Source: Proteiniphilum sp. UBA5267
GTDB taxonomy: Bacteria > Bacteroidota > Bacteroidia > Bacteroidales > Dysgonomonadaceae
DNA: 12,310 nt
Reading direction: 5' to 3'
Assembly (NCBI GenBank): GCA_002411515.1
Contig: DHTF01000127.1
Span: 1-12,310, forward strand
Made by a program: the position numbers and the translations under genes. Positions 8,501-12,310 of this stretch are shown one piece after another (positions within the stretch are counted from its first letter, which is position 1; every line of letters begins with the position of its first letter). The notes below the pieces were generated by a model that was not told the origin of the DNA, searched no databases, and saw nothing but the letters and a program-made list of their open reading frames with translations.

Positions 8501-9202
8501 TCACTCTATCTCGCAGGCTTTGATGTGAAGGACGTACACATGACCGACCTCACCTCGGGCCGTGAAACCTTGGAGGATGTGCAGTTTGCCGTCTTCTGCG
8601 GAGGTTTCTCCAACTCCGACGTACTCGGTTCTGCCAAAGGATGGGCTGGTGGCTTCCGCTATAACGAAAAGGCTAAAAAGGCACTCGAAAACTTTTTTTC
8701 TCGTGAAGACACGCTAAGTCTGGGCATCTGCAACGGCTGCCAGCTGTTGATGGAGCTGGGGCTTATTTTCCCGGAAATGGGCGACAAGCATCCCAGGATG
8801 GAGCACAACTTGTCTCACAAGTTTGAGTCGACTTTCGTCAGTGTGGAGATTCCAAAAAACAATTCGGTGATGTTCGGCTCGCTCGAAGGGACCAAAACAG
8901 GGATCTGGGTTGCACACGGCGAGGGACGTTTCGTGTTGCCGGAAGAAGCAGCCCGATACAACATCGCAGCCAAATATGTGTATGACACCTACCCCGGCAA
9001 TCCCAATGGATCGGACTATGCCACAGCAGCCGTATGTTCAGCCGATGGCCGTCACCTTGCCATGATGCCCCACCTGGAACGTACCATCTTCCCCTGGCAA
9101 AATGCATATTATCCGTTTACCTGCCGCAAACATGAGGTGACTCCCTGGATGGAAGCGTTTGTCAATGCAAGAGAATGGGTTAAAAATAAGAAAAACAATT
9201 AA
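5504..9202 (+). CDS. purL: Phosphoribosylformylglycinamidine synthase, single-chain form
   Basis: This 1232-residue cytoplasmic enzyme carries out step four of purine synthesis: FGAR + glutamine + ATP to FGAM. It is the long form with synthetase and glutaminase in one chain, so no separate purS or purQ is needed. The order is: N-terminal PurS-like region (about 1-150); SEHCRHKIF with H168 and H171; first AIRS-like half with ETHNFPTTVEPFNGASTGTGGE from about E248 and HDHGAGGH at H450; second half with TGKDS at 720-724; and a glutaminase domain from about 983. The glutaminase nucleophile is C1076 in LGICNGCQL, with H1190 and E1192 in PHLERTIFPWQ. The frame is open from an ATG at 5411, but I chose 5504 because the protein then begins MISFFRTPSQSVIAVES, as in Bacteroides relatives, and because both divergent promoters fall in 5395-5483. 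The thioesterase starts at its stop, so the two are probably co-transcribed. Confidence 0.96.
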   Translation: MISFFRTPSQSVIAVESASAFSPETIEKLNWLFGNATLLAAETISSPFIGPRREMITPWSTCAVEITQNMGIGGITRIEEYTPISGDAPFDSDPMLQRKYESLDQALFTIDKQPEEIIYIEDIAAYNSKEGLALSEDEIEYLNGVSNKMGRKLTDSEVFGFSQVNSEHCRHKIFNGKFVIDGEEKELSLFQLIKRTSQVNPNNLISAYKDNVAFVQGPMIEQFAPASGDKPDFFRTTEVESVLSLKAETHNFPTTVEPFNGASTGTGGEIRDRLAGGKGSLPVAGTAIYMTSYPRLEEDREWEQKLPPREWLYQTPEQILIKASNGASDFGNKFGQPLICGSVLTFEHAENYKKFGYDKVIMLAGGVGYANKRDARKGDPQSGEKVVVLGGDNYRIGMGGGAVSSVNTGEYSSGIELNAVQRANPEMQKRVANVIRSLAESEENPIVSIHDHGAGGHLNCLSELVEKTGGVIEIDKLPVGDKTLSAKEIIGNESQERMGLLVEQKDIEHMARIAARERAPMYVVGETTDDMRFTFREPGGDNPIDMELDDFFGKPPVTIMEDSTLEETYEAPAYNPAQLGTYIENVLKLEAVACKDWLTNKVDRSVTGKIARQQCQGEIQLPLSDCGAISLDYKGYAGMATSLGHAPQVAMIDPAAGSVMAVAEALTNIVFAPLTNGLQGVSLSANWMWPCRNPGEDARLYKAVEACSEFASELGINIPTGKDSLSMTQKYGDDKVFSPGTVIISAAAEVKNIRRIVSPVLAYIKGTYLYYVDFSFDPFKLGGSAFAQTLNKIGDEAPTVTDAEYFKNAFAAIQELTSRGLILAGHDISAGGMITTMLEMCFANPQGGLEAHLDKIRHTDLIKILFSENPGVLIQVKHHRLVEKIFDDYGVGFAIVARPIEERKLIIAKDEFRQEFDIDQLRDVWFKTSYLLDRKQSGAACASERFTNYKQQPLQFDIKPSFTGRMEDLGLNPDRKERTRLTAAIIREKGTNGEREMAYSLYLAGFDVKDVHMTDLTSGRETLEDVQFAVFCGGFSNSDVLGSAKGWAGGFRYNEKAKKALENFFSREDTLSLGICNGCQLLMELGLIFPEMGDKHPRMEHNLSHKFESTFVSVEIPKNNSVMFGSLEGTKTGIWVAHGEGRFVLPEEAARYNIAAKYVYDTYPGNPNGSDYATAAVCSADGRHLAMMPHLERTIFPWQNAYYPFTCRKHEVTPWMEAFVNAREWVKNKKNN

Positions 9203-9203
9203 G

Positions 9204-9611
9204 GTGGCAGAACCTGTTTTTGAACACATATTGAAGGTGCGCGACTATGAGTGCGATACGCAGGGACATGTAAACAATGCCAATTATCAGCACTATTTCG
9301 AGGTGGCGCGCCATGAGTTTCTGGAGAAGGTGGGATTGAATTTTCACCAGCTGCACCTGCAGGGCATCGATGCGGTGGTGGCAAAGGTGGAGATCCGTTA
9401 CAAGGTTCCACTAATAGGGATGGACAGGTTTAAATGTACCATTTCCCACATCGAAAGAGTGAATGTAAAGTATGTCTTTCATCAGAAAATTATCCGCTTA
9501 CCCGATGAAACAATCTGTGCCAAGGCAAAGATAGAAGTGGTAAACCTGGTGAATGGCAAACTATCGACTCCGGACGTCTTTGACGAAGCCTTCAAAGATT
9601 ACATCCGCTGA
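9204..9611 (+). CDS. Acyl-CoA thioesterase, 4HBT/YbgC-like hot-dog fold
   Basis: This small cytoplasmic protein resembles the 4-hydroxybenzoyl-CoA thioesterase/YbgC group, which hydrolyses acyl-CoA or acyl-ACP thioesters. The active-site segment is KVRDYECDTQGHVNNANYQHYFE, with D18 as the likely catalytic acid (numbering from the GTG), followed by RHEFLEKVG and the beta strands of a single hot-dog domain. I prefer the GTG at 9204, one base after the purL TAA, because family members begin a few residues before this motif; this gives 135 residues. In-frame ATGs at 9159 and 9165 would overlap purL by about 40 nt and add up to 15 poorly conserved residues. Either way it has no promoter of its own and is likely translated from the purL message. 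The stop codon lies inside the first unit of a GCTGAnn repeat. The physiological substrate is unknown. Confidence 0.88.
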   Translation: MAEPVFEHILKVRDYECDTQGHVNNANYQHYFEVARHEFLEKVGLNFHQLHLQGIDAVVAKVEIRYKVPLIGMDRFKCTISHIERVNVKYVFHQKIIRLPDETICAKAKIEVVNLVNGKLSTPDVFDEAFKDYIR

Positions 9612-9766
9612 AAACTGAAAGCTGCATTTTCTTGCAAAACGCAGCAATCACAATGTTTCTACAAAAAAGCTGATCGCTGAATGCTGACAGCTATTTTACC
9701 TTGCTAACCGCTGGAGGCACAAAGTTTCCACCTAACAAGCTGACAGCTGATCGCTGAATGCTGACT
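9607..9766. repeat. Three clusters of a degenerate 7-nt repeat, GCTGAnn
   Basis: Cluster one: GCTGAAA-ACTGAAA-GCTGCAT (9607-9627), beginning in the thioesterase stop codon. Cluster two: GCTGATC-GCTGAAT-GCTGACA (9669-9689). Cluster three: GCTGACA-GCTGATC-GCTGAAT-GCTGACT (9739-9766). Clusters two and three share an identical 21-nt block (9668-9688 and 9745-9765). Because each unit carries TGA and the period is 7, three units in a row put a stop in every plus-strand frame. The array ends just before dprA and supplies a spurious upstream ATG at 9758. Function is unknown; slippage-generated sequence, a protein-binding array or a family of dispersed repeats are all possible. Confidence 0.8.
9621..9645 (+). 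other. Small hairpin after the thioesterase gene
   Basis: GCTGC (9621-9625) pairs with GCAGC (9641-9645), and after one A/C mismatch TTTT pairs with AAAA around a 5-nt loop. No T tract follows, so it is a weak candidate for an end of the purL-thioesterase transcript. Confidence 0.3.
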
Positions 9767-9775
9767 ACTAAAAAC

Positions 9776-10882
9776 ATGCCCGACAAATCTTTATACCGAA
9801 TTGCTCTCACGCACATAAAAGGCGTGGGGGTGATGCACGCCCGCAACCTGATGGAGGTCGTAGGCGATGAGGAATCTATCTTCAAGGAAGATGCACGCAA
9901 ACTGGAATCCATACCCCGGATTACCAGGCGACTGATCAAGGAGATCCGCGACCCGGAGGTCCTGCGTCAGGCGGAGAAAGAACTTGAATTTGTGACAAAA
10001 AACAACCTTCGGCTCCTATTCTACACCGACTCCGAATATCCACAACGACTCACGCCGTGTGTCGATGCGCCGATATTACTGTATGCCAAAGGGAAAGTTG
10101 ACTTTAACCGCGAAAAGGTAATTGCCATTGTCGGCTCACGCAATGAAACCCGGTATGGGCAGGACTTCTGTAGAACATTCGTTCGCGATCTGGCCGCACA
10201 GTGGCCCGAAATACAGATTGTCAGTGGTCTGGCCTATGGAATCGACATTCATGCACATCGCGCAGCACTGCAAAATGGTTTATCTACCGTGGCCGTACTT
10301 GGACATGGACTCGACAGGATCTACCCCGCCATGCACCGGCAGACGGCAATCGACCTGTTGCAGTCTGGGGCTTTGCTGACCGAGTTCCCCAGTGGCACCA
10401 ACCCCGACCGATACAACTTTGTAAGGCGAAACCGCATCGTGGCAGGCATGTCGGATGCGGTGGTAGTGGTCGAGTCGGCAGAGAAAGGGGGATCACTGAC
10501 CACGGCCGACATTGCCAACTCCTACTTTCGTGAGGTTTTTGCCGTGCCAGGACGCATACAAGACAGGATGTCCTCGGGTTGCAACCGACTGATATCAGAC
10601 AACAAAGCACTGCTTTTGCAGGGTGTGCCCGATTTGATGTCACACATGGGATGGGAGGAAGGGGAAAAAAAGGAGATACCACCACAGCGTGATCTTTTTG
10701 TGGAATTAACAGAAAGTGAAGAAAAGGTTTACCAGTTACTCCTTCACGAAGGTGCCATGCAGGTCAATGCCCTTGCCATAGCCCTTAATATGCCGGTGAC
10801 TGAATTATTTATGACACTACTTGAATTGGAGATAAAAAATGTAGTAGCTTCTCTTCCCGGTGGCATATTCAAAACAATATAA
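9776..10882 (+). CDS. dprA: DNA-processing protein DprA (Smf)
   Basis: DprA binds incoming single-stranded DNA in the cytoplasm during natural transformation and helps load RecA. This 368-residue protein has the three expected parts. A helix-hairpin-helix-like N-terminus (YRIALTHIKGVGVMHARNLME, about 7-27) comes first. The Rossmann-like core follows, with IAIVGSRNETRYG (GSR at 120-122), SGLAYGIDIHAH (150-161), FVRRNRI (215-221), EKGGSLTTA (236-244) and AVPGR (256-260). The C-terminal winged-helix domain is at about 310-366 (ESEEKVYQLLLHEGAMQVNALA). An in-frame ATG at 9758 lies inside the GCTGAnn repeat and would add only MLTTKN, so I chose 9776. No clear promoter is visible; TACCTTG near 9698 is a partial -7 match. 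It is followed by bcp and recA. Presence of dprA alone does not show competence, since the gene is widespread. Confidence 0.95.
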   Translation: MPDKSLYRIALTHIKGVGVMHARNLMEVVGDEESIFKEDARKLESIPRITRRLIKEIRDPEVLRQAEKELEFVTKNNLRLLFYTDSEYPQRLTPCVDAPILLYAKGKVDFNREKVIAIVGSRNETRYGQDFCRTFVRDLAAQWPEIQIVSGLAYGIDIHAHRAALQNGLSTVAVLGHGLDRIYPAMHRQTAIDLLQSGALLTEFPSGTNPDRYNFVRRNRIVAGMSDAVVVVESAEKGGSLTTADIANSYFREVFAVPGRIQDRMSSGCNRLISDNKALLLQGVPDLMSHMGWEEGEKKEIPPQRDLFVELTESEEKVYQLLLHEGAMQVNALAIALNMPVTELFMTLLELEIKNVVASLPGGIFKTI

Positions 10883-10961
10883 TTGTTTCAATTAGCGTAA
10901 TCTCTTTTTGAGGAAAACGGTACTTTTTCCTTGAACTGCACCGAAATTTTTGGTTTTTTAG

Positions 10962-10969
10962 TATCTTTG
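10962..10969 (+). promoter_or_regulatory. Probable -7 box of the bcp-recA promoter
   Basis: TATCTTTG matches the Bacteroidetes -7 box exactly and ends 29 nt before the bcp ATG. No TTTG is found at the expected 19-21 nt upstream, so the -33 half is missing or diverged. The rest of the dprA-bcp gap (10883-10998) holds two weak AT-rich hairpins: one over the dprA stop (10872-10888, 7-bp stem) and AGGAAAA/TTTTCCT (10911-10917 and 10925-10931). Neither is followed by a T tract. Confidence 0.6.
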
Positions 10970-10998
10970 AGACATGAATTTCTAACAGATAAAAATCA

Positions 10999-11472
10999 AT
11001 GGCACTACAAATTGGCGATAAAATACCCGAAGACCTTGGAACCGACCAAAACGGTCACCCGGTGAAAGCAAGCAGTTATACCGGCAAAAAGCTGGCTCTC
11101 TATTTCTACCCCAAGGATCAAACACCGGGTTGTACCGCTCAGGCATGCAGCCTGCGTGATGGATATAACGATCTTCTGAATGCAGGATATGCGATTTTGG
11201 GCGTGAGTGTCGACAGTGCAAAATCGCATCTGAAGTTCATCGACAAATACGGGTTGCCTTTTCCGCTCATTGCGGATACCGACAAAAAAATCGTAGAAGC
11301 CTTCGGAGTATGGCAGGAAAAGTCGATGATGGGCAAAAAATTCATGGGAACCGTGCGCACCACTTTCCTAATAGATGAACAGGGTATCATCACCCACATC
11401 ATCGCTGGAAAGAGTGTCAACACTGGAAGCCATGCCGAACAGATTTTGGGGATGGGAAAAGATTATGAGTGA
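10999..11472 (+). CDS. bcp: Thiol peroxidase, Bcp/PrxQ-type peroxiredoxin
   Basis: This 157-residue cytoplasmic peroxiredoxin reduces hydrogen peroxide and organic hydroperoxides using thiols such as thioredoxin. The catalytic block [21 protein letters not shown] carries the peroxidatic cysteine C45 and a second cysteine C50, the same positions as in E. coli Bcp. This fits the atypical 2-Cys form. The conserved arginine is R120 in [10 protein letters not shown]. No signal peptide is present. The start gives the usual N-terminus [12 protein letters not shown] -7 box lies 29 nt upstream and recA starts 35 nt downstream with no terminator between, so the two are probably one transcript. From established work as I recall it, bcp-recA-vimA-vimE-vimF is an operon in Porphyromonas gingivalis that contributes to oxidative stress resistance; the order here agrees as far as it can be seen. 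Confidence 0.96.
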   Translation: MALQIGDKIPEDLGTDQNGHPVKASSYTGKKLALYFYPKDQTPGCTAQACSLRDGYNDLLNAGYAILGVSVDSAKSHLKFIDKYGLPFPLIADTDKKIVEAFGVWQEKSMMGKKFMGTVRTTFLIDEQGIITHIIAGKSVNTGSHAEQILGMGKDYE

Positions 11473-11507
11473 AACGACTGAAAGAAAAAAGGAAGAAATT
11501 GTACATT

Positions 11508-12310
11508 ATGGAAGAAGGAAAAGAGAACAAAAACAGTGAGAAATTAAAAGCGCTGCGGGCAGCGATGGACAAAATTGAAAAGACCTACGGTAAAGGGTCC
11601 ATCATGAAAATGGGAGACGAGAAGATAGAAGAAATACCGGTCATTTCATCGGGCTCTCTCGGATTGAACGTGGCATTGGGTGTGGGCGGTTATCCACGCG
11701 GACGTGTCATTGAAATCTATGGACCTGAGTCGTCTGGTAAAACCACGCTCGCGATCCATGCTATTGCAGAAGCACAGAAAGTAGGAGGCGTCGCTGCATT
11801 TATTGATGCAGAGCATGCTTTTGACCGCTTTTATGCTGAAAAGCTGGGTGTCAACACCGATGAACTATTGATCTCACAACCCAGCAGTGGTGAGGAAGCG
11901 TTGGAAATTGCGGAGCAGCTGATCCGCTCCTCCGCCGTGGATATCATTGTCATCGACTCTGTGGCAGCTCTTACCCCGAAGAAGGAAATCGAGGGTGACA
12001 TGGGCGATTCCAATGTGGGATTACAAGCCCGTTTGATGTCTCAGGCGCTTAGAAAACTCACGTCCGCCATCAGCAAAACAAACACTACCTGCATCTTCAT
12101 CAACCAGTTACGCGAGAAGATCGGCGTCATGTTCGGCAATCCGGAAACCACCACGGGTGGCAATGCGCTGAAATTTTACGCTTCGGTGCGCCTCGATATC
12201 CGGGGTAATGGCTCTCCCATCAAAGAGGGAGAAGAGCAAATAGGAAAACCAACACGTGTGAGGGTTGTCAAAAACAAAGTCGCTCCTCCATTCCGCAAGG
12301 CCGAGTTCGA
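11508..12310 (+). CDS. recA: Recombinase RecA (3' cut by window)
   Basis: RecA forms ATP-dependent filaments on single-stranded DNA, drives homologous pairing, and stimulates LexA self-cleavage where LexA exists. The first 267 residues are visible and the frame is open to the end of the window. Key parts are intact: Walker [10 protein letters not shown] at 72-80; E102 in FIDAEHA; Walker B aspartate D150 in VIDSVAAL; loop L1 [18 protein letters not shown] from about 162; and loop L2 [13 protein letters not shown] from about 211. All are shifted by six or so residues from E. coli by a longer N-terminus. AGGAAG at 11490-11495 lies 12 nt before the ATG, a weak ribosome-binding site. An in-frame GTG at 11469, overlapping the end of bcp, would add 13 basic residues and is less likely. 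No LexA-type box is recognised by eye upstream. Confidence 0.98.
   Translation, partial: MEEGKENKNSEKLKALRAAMDKIEKTYGKGSIMKMGDEKIEEIPVISSGSLGLNVALGVGGYPRGRVIEIYGPESSGKTTLAIHAIAEAQKVGGVAAFIDAEHAFDRFYAEKLGVNTDELLISQPSSGEEALEIAEQLIRSSAVDIIVIDSVAALTPKKEIEGDMGDSNVGLQARLMSQALRKLTSAISKTNTTCIFINQLREKIGVMFGNPETTTGGNALKFYASVRLDIRGNGSPIKEGEEQIGKPTRVRVVKNKVAPPFRKAEF

Noticed and set aside
9668..9765. Two identical 21-nt blocks considered as a minimal CRISPR array or as attachment-site direct repeats
   Set aside because: The blocks are themselves made of 7-nt units, there are only two, and no cas genes, integrase or mobile-element cargo lie between or beside them.
10911..10931. Hairpin AGGAAAA/TTTTCCT after dprA considered as a terminator
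   Set aside because: The stem is only 7 bp and AT-rich, and no T tract follows it.

Overview
The window looks like a core-genome segment of a Bacteroidales bacterium, perhaps Porphyromonadaceae or Dysgonomonadaceae (the family assignment is a weak inference). Supporting signs are promoter boxes of the Bacteroidetes type (TTTG about 19-21 nt before TAnnTTTG) ahead of several genes, A-rich leaders mostly without Shine-Dalgarno sequences, a single-chain 1232-residue PurL starting MISFFRTPSQSVIAVES, and a bcp-recA pair, an order I recall from Porphyromonas gingivalis (bcp-recA-vimA-vimE-vimF). Both ends are cut inside genes: rpoC on the left and recA on the right. I see no tRNA, rRNA, insertion sequence, integrase or CRISPR array.

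Layout: (1) 1-1611 is the C-terminal 536 residues of RNA polymerase beta', followed by a strong intrinsic terminator. (2) 1677-2016 is an AT-rich gap with an odd GC-rich island and a long AT-rich hairpin. (3) 2017-4101, minus strand, is polyphosphate kinase ppk1. It is divergent from (4) a YfcE-type metallophosphoesterase at 4200-4697. (5) 4714-5352, minus strand, is a LysE-family exporter, convergent with the phosphoesterase and divergent from (6) purL at 5504-9202, with good promoters in both directions between them. (7) A hot-dog-fold acyl-CoA thioesterase starts right at the purL stop. (8) A gap of about 160 nt holds three clusters of a degenerate 7-nt repeat (GCTGAnn). (9) dprA at 9776-10882. 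(10) bcp peroxiredoxin with its own promoter box, then (11) recA, 35 nt downstream.

Functionally these are housekeeping genes: transcription (rpoC), polyphosphate synthesis (ppk1), phosphoester hydrolysis, amino-acid or metabolite export, the fourth step of purine synthesis (purL), thioester hydrolysis, and a right-hand DNA-recombination and oxidative-stress group (dprA, bcp, recA). DprA loads RecA onto incoming single strands during transformation in the species where this has been studied, so their proximity is meaningful, though not proof of a shared operon. I found no convincing new multi-gene system. The points most worth a second look are the heptad repeats, the non-coding features after rpoC, the misleading upstream start of purL, and the dprA-bcp-recA cluster.
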